The notes beneath the pieces were generated by a model. The model was not told the origin of the DNA. It saw nothing but the letters and a program-made list of their open reading frames with translations, and searched no databases. From CAYTEO01 sp964436825 (GTDB lineage: Bacteria > Krumholzibacteriota > Krumholzibacteriia > LZORAL124-64-63), in contig CAYTEO010000009.1 in assembly GCA_964436825.1 (NCBI GenBank), positions 5,345 through 69,344 on the forward strand: a stretch of DNA of 64,000 bases. Reading direction: 5' to 3'. How positions within the stretch are numbered: the first letter of the stretch is position 1; the number at the start of each line of letters is the position of its first letter. Below are positions 10,401 through 17,741 of the stretch, piece by piece. A program made the position numbers and the translations under genes.

Positions 10401-10626
10401 GGTTGATCCCCAGGGGAGGCTCCCAGCCGCCGGTGATCACCATGGCCGGCTCGCCGCCGTGCCACAGGTGCAGCAGCCACTGCCCGGCCACCAGCACCGT
10501 GAACAGGACCGTCAGGGCGTGTCCCCAGCGGGCCGCGCCGCGGCCGACGCGGGCCAGCAGCGGCAGCAGGAAGGCGACGCCGAGCGGGACGGCGATCAGC
10601 AGGATCGGATCGAGCGGTTTCACCAC
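7456..10626 (-). CDS. Double antiporter subunit: MrpD/NuoN-like domain fused to HyfB/NuoL-like domain
   Basis: This 1056-residue membrane protein contains two complete proton-conducting antiporter-type domains. The first (about 1-440) has the key glutamate in FVFTEIASIGTY and LK before the broken helix. The second (about 490-1000) repeats the pattern, with the glutamate in FVAWEMMTWTSYL, FAVKAAAWGAHIWAPDA, and a long C-terminal part as in HyfB/NuoL. In Mrp and Mbh systems these are separate genes, so this is a natural fusion; no frame break is seen. It starts at GTG 10626, overlapping mrpC by a few bases. It would move protons or sodium ions, driven by the redox arm. Confidence 0.85.
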   Translation of the reverse strand: MVKPLDPILLIAVPLGVAFLLPLLARVGRGAARWGHALTVLFTVLVAGQWLLHLWHGGEPAMVITGGWEPPLGINLRLGLPEAVICLLAGLTALATLPHLAAREDEASAGRASLLQLLLLTAAFGLTMTRDLFNLFVFTEIASIGTYALVAFGRERSGLEAGFKYMLIGSVASAFLLIGIAFLYKSTGTLNLDDMAGKLAAGAPALLGTMLLFLLGAFVIELKQVPVNGPAVDLYEGVEPGVMALLVGTTVNAVLYAFWKVSALFPADGWTLPLMTIGMATFVVANLLAIGQQRPRRMLGYSSSAQLGLLLFLVPLLRDGTVAMAAAGLLLVNHGLAKAGLLWLVGGHGGETLEDWRGAFADAPWRRTVLVLSVLAMVGMPPLPGFWGKWDALVGIVRDGRYAWWIAPLLVGSLLEFVYYFRWLRHVQEPSAEQGDEAAGVLSDLGTIVLPLAGLVGLGAWRLVAVVPPAEAPLLWLLAGGAALVLLGRLPRPLPAVLGLVSTVAVAVALAGAGGLAPTTLPGLFGLMILLGALVVQLSTLGLPVPRPAYHGLLVLLVGSVLLLVRAQGLLVLFVAWEMMTWTSYLLVAQGREGAAPGYRYILFAGASGLLTLAGLLLAIGGGAETVGGLATLAGTRAAAAWSLLALGFAVKAAAWGAHIWAPDAYAESPDVFTPFLSGVVSKMPMFALAAVAFRVGHDLFGPGGGQAGWSYALAWLGGLTAFGMTLLAVFQEDAKRLLAYSSVGQVGYIVVGLAVMTPLGWSAAFYHAVNHLLFKGLLFLAVAGVVARTGTRRMSEMGGLIKKMPVSFVSVLIGIIALSGVPPLSGFGGKWLLYQALLARGWFLLLAGMMFASAVAFLYCFRLIHTIFLGQLKERHREVREAPWPQLLAEIVLMVGIMVLSVQPQLLLRPLQAALAPWFAAPGVTFSDGALVVPGGYFHPWHVMLLVMALFVVVLLLLVVLGPRPRKVGQLDIVYSGELPPPPEEIHYAHDFYRPYARAFGPVLGTAFMRFWEGLAGTVTAVVGVARRFYSGNGQTYVLYSLAVVVVCALLGVGR

Positions 10627-11000
10627 TTCAGCCTCCCGAAGTCGCGGATGTCGAGCGAGCCCTGCCGGGCGTAGAGACGGATGACGTAGGAGAGCATCAG
10701 GGCCGTCACGCCGACGCCGATGACGATGGCCGTCAGCACCAGGGCCTGCGGCACGGGATCGACGACCAGGTCGGCCTTGACCAGCCCGCCGACACGGTCC
10801 TGGAACAGGGCCGGGTCGTCGATGATCGGCGCGGTGGCGCCGGGACGGGCGCCCATGACCGCGATCAGCAGGTTGACCCCGGCGTCGACCAGCGTCAGGC
10901 CGAGCACCATCTTCAGGAGGTTGCGCCGCAGCAGGACGCCGGCCAGACCGATCAGGATCAGGGCCATGGCGGAGACCAGGTAGAGGGTCGTCAGGCTCAT
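10620..11000 (-). CDS. mrpC: MrpC / MnhC / NuoK-like antiporter subunit
   Basis: This 126-residue protein with three transmembrane helices belongs to the NuoK/MnhC family. The motif DPVPQALVLTAIVIGVGVTA near residue 85 is diagnostic for MnhC, and the first helices carry the conserved hydrophobic pattern with acidic D in GLTLVDAGVNL. It is part of the Mrp-like membrane module. The ATG at 11000 forms an ATGA-type overlap with the upstream gene, and its end overlaps the GTG of the double antiporter. It has an insertion between helices 2 and 3 (about residues 50-75) that is somewhat longer than in short NuoK proteins. Confidence 0.88.
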   Translation of the reverse strand: MSLTTLYLVSAMALILIGLAGVLLRRNLLKMVLGLTLVDAGVNLLIAVMGARPGATAPIIDDPALFQDRVGGLVKADLVVDPVPQALVLTAIVIGVGVTALMLSYVIRLYARQGSLDIRDFGRLKW

Positions 11001-11704
11001 GAGCCCACCTCCTCCCCGACGCCGTCGGAGTGCATGAGGTTCTCCAGCAGGACGCTCAGCTCCGAGCCGACCTTCAGGCCGATCAGCACGTAGATGACCG
11101 GGATGACGCCGGCCGACAGCAGGCGGTTCCACTGGCCCAGGGGCAGGACGTTCCGGTTGGCCAGGAACGAACCGGCCGCCGCCAGCCCCAGCAGCCCCAC
11201 CAGGACGAAGCCGAAGCCGGACAGGGACTCCAGCCAGCCCAGCAGGCCGTGGGGCAGGTGCCGCGAGCGGTCGGTCAGCAGCAGCAGCAGGACGGCCGAG
11301 GCGACGACCGCCCCGCCCTGGAAGCCGCCGCCCGGGGTCAGGTGGCCGTGGACGAAGATGTAGACCCCCAGCAGGACGACCGGCGCGAACAGCATCCGGG
11401 CGGCCGTGACCAGGATCTCGCTGGCCGGCTCGGGCTCCTGGGGCCGCTGCCCGGCGCGCCGGCGCAGGACGAAGCCGGCCCCGGCGACCGACAGGAACAG
11501 GACGGTCACCTCGCCCAGGGTGTCGAACCCCCGGTAGTTGACGACGATGGAGGTGACCAGGTTGGACCCGCCGTCCTCCAGGACGCCCCGCTCGGCGTAG
11601 TGGCGGGCCACGTCCCCCAGCTCTCCGGGCTGACCCGCGGGGACGAGCCTCAGCATCAGCGCGCCCAGGGCCAGCAGGATGACGATGCCGAGCAGCTGCT
11701 TCAC
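10997..11704 (-). CDS. mrpB: MbhE-like domain fused to MrpB/MnhB subunit
   Basis: This is a 235-residue protein. Residues about 1-85 resemble MbhE, the C-terminal piece of MrpA, with NLVTSIVVNYRGFDTLGEVTVLF. Residues about 95-230 are MnhB (DUF4040-neighbour family), with VYIFVHGHLTPGGGFQGGAVVASA, which is very characteristic. In Mrp antiporters MrpA carries the E-like part and MrpB is separate; in Mbh and Mbx operons they are often split or joined as here. The GTG start at 11704 overlaps the stop of the MbhD-like gene (GTGA). Confidence 0.86.
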   Translation of the reverse strand: MKQLLGIVILLALGALMLRLVPAGQPGELGDVARHYAERGVLEDGGSNLVTSIVVNYRGFDTLGEVTVLFLSVAGAGFVLRRRAGQRPQEPEPASEILVTAARMLFAPVVLLGVYIFVHGHLTPGGGFQGGAVVASAVLLLLLTDRSRHLPHGLLGWLESLSGFGFVLVGLLGLAAAGSFLANRNVLPLGQWNRLLSAGVIPVIYVLIGLKVGSELSVLLENLMHSDGVGEEVGS

Positions 11705-11940
11705 TCCTCCACCTCCCGCGTGCGGCGGATGGCGATCAGGACGATGACCGTCCCCAGGCCGGCCCCGATGGCCGCCTCGGTCATGGCCACGTCGGGCGCG
11801 GCCATGCGCAGGAAGAGGTAGGAGACGAAGAGGCTGACGACGCCCACCAGCACGGCCGACGACAGCAGGTTCCGGGTCCACATGGCCGCGATCGCCGTCG
11901 CCACCATCGCCACGCAGATCAGCCAGTCGACGATGATCAT
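11701..11940 (-). CDS. MbhD-like / DUF4040 hydrogen antiporter subunit
   Basis: This 79-residue protein has three hydrophobic helices. The central region LRMAAPDVAMTEAAIGAGLGT is the MbhD/DUF4040 signature found in the C-terminal part of MrpA and in Mbh/Mbx operons. It lies between MrpG-like and MbhE/MrpB-like genes, exactly where Mbh-type clusters have MbhD. It starts at ATG 11940, overlapping the mrpG stop. It would be a small membrane subunit of the ion-translocating arm. Confidence 0.85.
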   Translation of the reverse strand: MIIVDWLICVAMVATAIAAMWTRNLLSSAVLVGVVSLFVSYLFLRMAAPDVAMTEAAIGAGLGTVIVLIAIRRTREVEE

Positions 11941-12278
11941 GTCCGCTCCTCCTCGCCGCTCGCCTCCGCCAGGGCGTCCATGACCGTCCCGGGCGTCAGC
12001 GGCTCGCCCTGCTTGTAGGCGGCCCGGGCCAGGGCGTGGGACGACACCGGGTTGGTGACCAGCACGAACAGGACGATCAGCAGGATCTTGGGCAGCCAGG
12101 CCGGTTCCAGCAGACCCAGCCCGGTCAAGGTCAGGATGTTGCCGAGAGTGGTCGCCTTCGTCCCGGCCTGCATCCGGTTGTAGAGGTCGGGCATCCGGAC
12201 GATGCCCAGCGCTCCCAGGAAGAGGAACAGGGTCCCCAGCAGGGTCAGCGCGGCGCCGAGGTCGTGCAGCCAGGCCAT
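11937..12278 (-). CDS. mrpG: MrpG / MnhG / MbhC-like antiporter subunit
   Basis: This 113-residue protein with three helices has the MnhG pattern: LLGTLFLFLGALGIVRMPDLYNRMQAGTKATTLG near the N-terminus, where the RMPDLYNRMQA block is diagnostic. The C-terminal tail is hydrophilic and acidic. It is coupled to mrpF by a two-base gap and to the MbhD-like gene by ATGA. Together with mrpE, F, B and C it forms the Mrp-derived sodium/proton module of the complex. Confidence 0.9.
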   Translation of the reverse strand: MAWLHDLGAALTLLGTLFLFLGALGIVRMPDLYNRMQAGTKATTLGNILTLTGLGLLEPAWLPKILLIVLFVLVTNPVSSHALARAAYKQGEPLTPGTVMDALAEASGEEERT

Positions 12279-12280
12279 GG

Positions 12281-12541
12281 TCAGATCCCCCGTTCGAAGT
12301 AGCGCGCCAGGGAGACGACCCCCAGGAAGCCGAGCACGGCGTAGACGAGGGCCACGTCCAGGTAGATGACGCGGTGGGCCAGCAGGGCCAGCGCCACCAG
12401 CAGCGGCATGGTGATCAGGGTCAGCACGTCCAGGGCCACGGCCCGGTTGGGGGCGTCGGGGCCGCGCAGCAGCCGCCAGACCGCCAGCAGGACCCCGGCG
12501 ATACCGAACCCCATCGCCACCTTCAGCAGCAGGTCACTCAA
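12281..12541 (-). CDS. mrpF: MrpF / MnhF / MbhB-like antiporter subunit
   Basis: This 86-residue, three-helix protein has the MnhF pattern: RLLRGPDAPNRAVALDVLT near residues 23-41, followed by hydrophobic helices. The most likely start is TTG at 12541, because GGAGGTGATCT precedes it directly and the next in-frame start would remove the first helix. The start overlaps the end of mrpE by 8 bases. Small subunit of the Mrp-type membrane module. Confidence 0.88.
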   Translation of the reverse strand: MSDLLLKVAMGFGIAGVLLAVWRLLRGPDAPNRAVALDVLTLITMPLLVALALLAHRVIYLDVALVYAVLGFLGVVSLARYFERGI

Positions 12542-13034
12542 AGATCACCTCCAGGAAGCGCTCGAAGCCGGCGGCGATGTCGCGGGTCGCCTGCTCCACG
12601 TCGCCGGTCTCCACGTCCACCCAGTGGATGAACAGCTCGTCGTCGCGGATGTCGACGGTCAGCGTCCCCGGCGTCAGGGTGATGGAGTTGGCCAGGACCA
12701 TCCGTGCCATGGGGTTGCGCAACCTGGTGCGGATCTTGACGATGCCGGGCCGGATCGGCAGCCGCGGATCGACGACCCGCCGCGCGACGTCGAGGTTCGC
12801 CTTGACGATGGCGACGATCATGTAGGGGATGTAGGCGACGGCATACAGCAGCCGCTTCGGCTGCAGGAGCCGCACTCCCCCCACGTGGCACGGCTCGACT
12901 CCCCGCAGGGCCGCCACCAGCAGCGCCGCGCCGGCGCCCGCGACCAGTTCCTGGGGATCGGTCGAACCGACCAGGACCAGCCAGGTCAGCCACAGCGCCC
13001 CCGCCAGCATGACGAATGTCAGGAAACGCCCCAT
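12534..13034 (-). CDS. mrpE: MrpE / MnhE / MbhA-like antiporter subunit
   Basis: This 166-residue protein with two or three N-terminal helices and a soluble C-terminal half belongs to the MnhE family. It shows the region LANSITLTPGTLTVDIRDDELFIHWVDVE, the characteristic MrpE block. It is the first structural gene of the operon, starting 3 bases after the ArsR-type regulator, so the regulator and the complex are co-transcribed. Confidence 0.9.
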   Translation of the reverse strand: MGRFLTFVMLAGALWLTWLVLVGSTDPQELVAGAGAALLVAALRGVEPCHVGGVRLLQPKRLLYAVAYIPYMIVAIVKANLDVARRVVDPRLPIRPGIVKIRTRLRNPMARMVLANSITLTPGTLTVDIRDDELFIHWVDVETGDVEQATRDIAAGFERFLEVIFE

Positions 13035-13037
13035 CTC

Positions 13038-13397
13038 TCACCCTTCCTCGCCGCTTTCGCGGCCGTGCGGGACGCGATCGACGATGGAGGCCAGGAAGGC
13101 CATCGTCTCGGTCACCGCCTGCGAGGTCACCCGGTAGTAGACCCGCACTCCCTGCTTCTCCCGCTCTACCAGCCCGGCCAGGTAGAGGTGCTTGAGCTGC
13201 TGCGAGACCGTCGATTGCTGCTCTCCCACCCGTTCCATCAGCTCGCTGACGCAGTGGGGCCCGTCGACCAGGGCGCACAGGAGCTTCAGCCGCACGGGAT
13301 TGGCCAGCACGGCCAGGTATTCCCGCATGTCGGTGCAGGTCTTGGGATCGTCCCGGAAGTGCCGGGCCAGCTCTGATGTGGAGGACCATCGTTTCAT
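13038..13397 (-). CDS. ArsR/SmtB-family transcriptional regulator
   Basis: This 119-residue winged-helix repressor has LAVLANPVRLKLLCALVDG (helices 1-2), a recognition region GEQQSTVSQQLKHLYLAGLVEREKQG and a wing ending VRVYYRV, all typical of ArsR. Cysteines at DPKTCTD, LLCAL and PHCVSE could sense metal or redox state, but the exact ArsR metal motif (CxCxxC) is absent. ATG at 13397 is used; a GTG just upstream would add one residue. It is the promoter-proximal gene of the complex operon, and an 18-base palindrome sits immediately upstream of its start. Autoregulation of the whole operon is therefore inferred. Confidence 0.87.
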   Translation of the reverse strand: MKRWSSTSELARHFRDDPKTCTDMREYLAVLANPVRLKLLCALVDGPHCVSELMERVGEQQSTVSQQLKHLYLAGLVEREKQGVRVYYRVTSQAVTETMAFLASIVDRVPHGRESGEEG

Positions 13398-13402
13398 CAC
13401 GG

Positions 13403-13420
13403 CATCATGATAATATGATG
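13403..13420. promoter_or_regulatory. Inverted-repeat operator candidate for the ArsR-type regulator
   Basis: CATCAT, six bases (GATAAT), ATGATG: a perfect 6+6 inverted repeat with a 6-base spacer, five bases upstream of the regulator start and in an AT-rich patch within GC-rich DNA. The size and layout match ArsR/SmtB operators. No clear -35/-10 pair was identified for the minus strand, and binding is inferred. Confidence 0.55.
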
Positions 13421-13535
13421 TTTCCAGGATCCAAAAAAAATCTGAACGCCCAGTAACGCTCTATATTATTGTCGCAGCGAAGGTTGACAATGATATCCGC
13501 CTTCGCTCCCCGCCCCAGCCTTCACCGCCGACACC

Positions 13536-13564
13536 TTGACAGGGAGCCGCCCGGTGCCTAGGCT
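13536..13564 (+). promoter_or_regulatory. Sigma-70-like promoter of the SNF transporter gene
   Basis: TTGACA at 13536-13541, a 17-base spacer, then TAGGCT at 13559-13564. The -35 is perfect and the -10 is weak, which is common in high-GC genomes. It lies 46 bases before the transporter ATG. Confidence 0.55.
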
Positions 13565-13610
13565 CCCGCCACCGGAACCCACGACGACAGCAGCGAGAAG
13601 GAGTCCTCCC

Positions 13611-15011
13611 ATGGCGCAACCCCGCGGACAATGGAGCGGTCAGATCGGCTTCATCCTGGCGGCGGCCGGCAGTGCCGTCGGCCTGGGGAACCTCTGGAAG
13701 TTTCCCTACATCACCTATGAGAACCACGGGGGTGCGTTCGTCCTGGTCTACCTGATGGCCGTCCTGCTGGTGGGGCTGCCGATCATGATCGCCGAGATCG
13801 TCCTGGGCCGACGCAGCCAGCTCAGTCCCGTGGGCGCCTTCCGCAAGCTGGCCGCCGGCCGCGCCGGCAGCCGCTGGTGGCCCGCCGTGGGTTTCCTGGG
13901 GGTCAGCGCCGGGTTCATCATCCTCTCCTACTACAGTGTCGTCGCCGGCTGGACGCTCCGGTACATCCAGCTCGCCATCAGCGGCAAGCTCGGGACGATG
14001 GCCGCCGACCCCGCGGCGATGCAGCACTTCTTCGGCAGCGTCTACCTGGCCGACGGCGCCCAGCAGATCGCCGGCCACGCCGTGTTCATGGCGCTGACCG
14101 TCGGCGCGGTCTTCTTCGGTGTGAAGGAGGGGATCGAGCGGGTGGCGCGCGTCCTGATGCCGCTGCTGTTCCTGATCCTGCTCGCCATGGCGGTCTACGC
14201 CGCCACGACCAGCGGCTTCGGCAGGACCCTGTCGTTCCTGTTCCGGCCCGATTTCGGATCCCTGACCGGCCGGGCCGTCCTGGAGGCGCTGGGCCAGGCC
14301 TTCTTCTCCCTGAGCCTCGGCATGGGCGCCATGCTCACCTACGGCAGCTACATGAGCCGCCGCAGCTCCATCCTCGCCTCGGCCCTCGAGGTCAGCATCA
14401 TGGACACCCTGGTGGGTGTGCTGGCGGCCGTCATCATGTTCTCGATCATCTTCACCTTCGACATGCCGGTCTCCGCCAGCGCCGGGATCCTGTTCACGAC
14501 CCTGCCGACGGTCTTCTACCAGCTGCCCGGCGGCGCGTTGATCACGACGTTCTTCTACGTCCTGGTCGCCTTCGCGGCGCTGACCAGCACGATCAGCCTC
14601 ATGGAGGTCGTCTCCAGCTACGCCATCGACGAGCTGGGCTGGGGCCGCCGCCGGGCCACGGTGACCATGGGCCTGGCCATCTTCGCCTTCGGCTGCCTGA
14701 ACGCCGTCAGCCTGGGCGCCAACAAGGCCCTCTCCGGCATCAACATCCTGGGCAAGGGATCGACCGTCGGCCTGTTCAGCACCCTCGACTTCCTGTCGGC
14801 CAACTGGCTGCTGCCCGTGGGCGGGTTGCTGATCGCCGTCTTCACGGGCTGGATCCTGCCGCTGGGCGAGACGAGGGAGGAGCTGGAGACGGGGCACGGC
14901 CACCTCGGCGCCCTCTACACGGGATGGCGGATCCTGATCCGGTTCGTGGCGCCGCTGGCGGTGGGCGCGATCATCGCCAGCATCGTCTTCCTGGGCATGG
15001 AGTACCAGTAG
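13611..15011 (+). CDS. Sodium-dependent SNF/NSS-family transporter
   Basis: This 466-residue protein has about 11-12 hydrophobic segments. It belongs to the neurotransmitter:sodium symporter family, shown by the TM1 motif AAGSAVGLGNLWKFPYITYENHGGAF (sodium- and substrate-binding unwound helix) and the TM6 region around SLSLGMGAMLTYGSY. Bacterial members import amino acids or amines with sodium ions. The ATG at 13611 follows AAGGAGTCCTCCC. The gene is monocistronic, divergent from the Mrp-like operon and followed by a strong hairpin. Substrate cannot be assigned from sequence. Confidence 0.92.
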   Translation: MAQPRGQWSGQIGFILAAAGSAVGLGNLWKFPYITYENHGGAFVLVYLMAVLLVGLPIMIAEIVLGRRSQLSPVGAFRKLAAGRAGSRWWPAVGFLGVSAGFIILSYYSVVAGWTLRYIQLAISGKLGTMAADPAAMQHFFGSVYLADGAQQIAGHAVFMALTVGAVFFGVKEGIERVARVLMPLLFLILLAMAVYAATTSGFGRTLSFLFRPDFGSLTGRAVLEALGQAFFSLSLGMGAMLTYGSYMSRRSSILASALEVSIMDTLVGVLAAVIMFSIIFTFDMPVSASAGILFTTLPTVFYQLPGGALITTFFYVLVAFAALTSTISLMEVVSSYAIDELGWGRRRATVTMGLAIFAFGCLNAVSLGANKALSGINILGKGSTVGLFSTLDFLSANWLLPVGGLLIAVFTGWILPLGETREELETGHGHLGALYTGWRILIRFVAPLAVGAIIASIVFLGMEYQ

Positions 15012-15033
15012 CCCCGATCGGAGCGGGGACGAC

Positions 15034-15061
15034 GGGAGGGACCGCCGCGGCGGTCCCTCCC
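15034..15061. terminator. Convergent terminator between SNF transporter and cydB
   Basis: GGGAGGGACCGCC and its perfect complement form a 13-bp arm pair with only two central bases, so the actual loop will be a few bases larger. It sits between two convergent genes, 23 bases after the transporter stop and 32 bases before the cydB stop. There is no strong T run. Confidence 0.6.
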
Positions 15062-15092
15062 TCGTGTCCGGACCAGGCGCCGCGCGCCGTCC

Positions 15093-16108
15093 CTAGTAGC
15101 TCCCCTCGCCGATCTCGGTCTTGCCGGCGAAAGTCCGGTAGACCCAGATGGTGTAGGCGATGACGATGGGCATGCCGATCAGGGCGATCACCAGCATGAC
15201 CTTCAGCGTCCCCTGGCTGGAGCTGGCGTTGAAGGCCGTCAGGCTCCAGGCCTTGTCGAGGGTGGAGGGGACGAGCACCGGGAACATCCCCACCGCCGCC
15301 ACGCCGATCTTGCCCAGGATCGCCAGGCAGGAGGCGAGGAACGCCCGCCCTGGCCGGCCCGCCTGCAGCGAGGCCGGGATCAGCCCCACCCCGGCCAGCA
15401 TGACCAGGAAGAAGAGCCAGAACAGCGGCCGGCCGAAGACCCCGTCCATCAGGTGCGGCGCAAAGAAGAAGGTCAGCAGGGTGGCCAGCACCAGCAGGAC
15501 CACGTAGACCATCCAGAGCCGCGGCGCCAGCGCCTCCATGCGGGCGGCCAGGTCGCCGTCGGACTTCAGGCGCAGGTAGAGGGCCCCGTGCTGGATGAAC
15601 ATGACCAGTCCCAGCAGTCCCACCACCAGGGGGTACGGGCGCAGCAGGGTGAAGAAGGTGCCGGTGTAGTTGCCCTGGGCGTCGACCGGCACGCCCTGCA
15701 GGAGGTTGCCCACCGCCACGCCGAACAGCAGCGCCGGCAGCAGGCTCCCCAGCCCGAAGACCAGGTCCCAGGTCGCCCGCCAGCGGGGCGACTCCAGCTT
15801 GCCGCGGAACTCCATGGCCACGGCGCGACCGATCAGGGCCAGCAGGATCAGCATCAGGGCCAGGTAGAAGCCGCTGAAGACGGTGGCATAGACCATGGGG
15901 AAGGCGGCGAACAGGGCGCCGCCGCCTGTCAGCAGCCACACCTCGTTGCCGTCCCAGACCGGGCCGATGGCGTTGAGATGGATCCGCTTCTCGTGGTCGT
16001 CGCGGGCGAACAGGTGCAGGATGCCGACCCCCAGGTCGAACCCGTCGAGCAGGGCGTAGCCGGCGATCAGCACGCCGAACAGCGCGAACCAGATCGTGTT
16101 GAGAGACA

Positions 16109-16109
<1 letters not shown>
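15093..16109 (-). CDS. cydB: Cytochrome bd quinol oxidase subunit II
   Basis: This 338-residue membrane protein has about nine helices and the CydB N-terminal signature LLDGFDLGVGIL (near residue 20) and PVWDGNEVWLLTGGGALFAAFP (near residue 50). It stabilises the heme site of CydA in the high-affinity oxygen reductase. The ATG at 16109 overlaps the cydA stop by one base; a GTG one codon earlier is possible. No cydX-like small gene is seen after it. It is transcribed with cydA toward the convergent SNF transporter. Confidence 0.93.
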
Positions 16110-17458
<1,349 letters not shown>

Positions 17459-17565
17459 GAACGACCTCCATGTGGCAGGGTAGGTAGGGACGATTCGGTG
17501 CGATCCTCGCGGCCGAGACTAATAGGACCACAAGAGTCCTGCAATACAAAAAATCCGTATATCAC

Positions 17566-17587
17566 AGTATTTATACAGATAAATACT
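17566..17587. promoter_or_regulatory. 22-base palindrome in the cydA / mega-protein divergent promoter region
   Basis: AGTATTTAT, ACAG, ATAAATACT: a perfect 9+9 inverted repeat with a 4-base spacer. It lies in the only strongly AT-rich part of the 17459-17741 intergenic region, about 108 bases upstream of cydA and 155 bases upstream of the divergent start. It looks like a dimer-binding operator. It does not match the Rex or FNR consensus, and no convincing -35/-10 was found. The rest of the intergenic region has no gene. Confidence 0.5.
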
Positions 17588-17741
17588 TGTTTGATCCGTA
17601 ACCGGTCCGGCCGCTGACCGGGGCCCGGTGCGAGCCCCTGCCCCCCTCCCCGCGACAGCCCCGGCCCGATCACCGGTCTTGCATACCGCCGCCACGGCGG
17701 TACATTCGTCGCGGAGGCCGACCACCCAGGGGAGCGTGACC

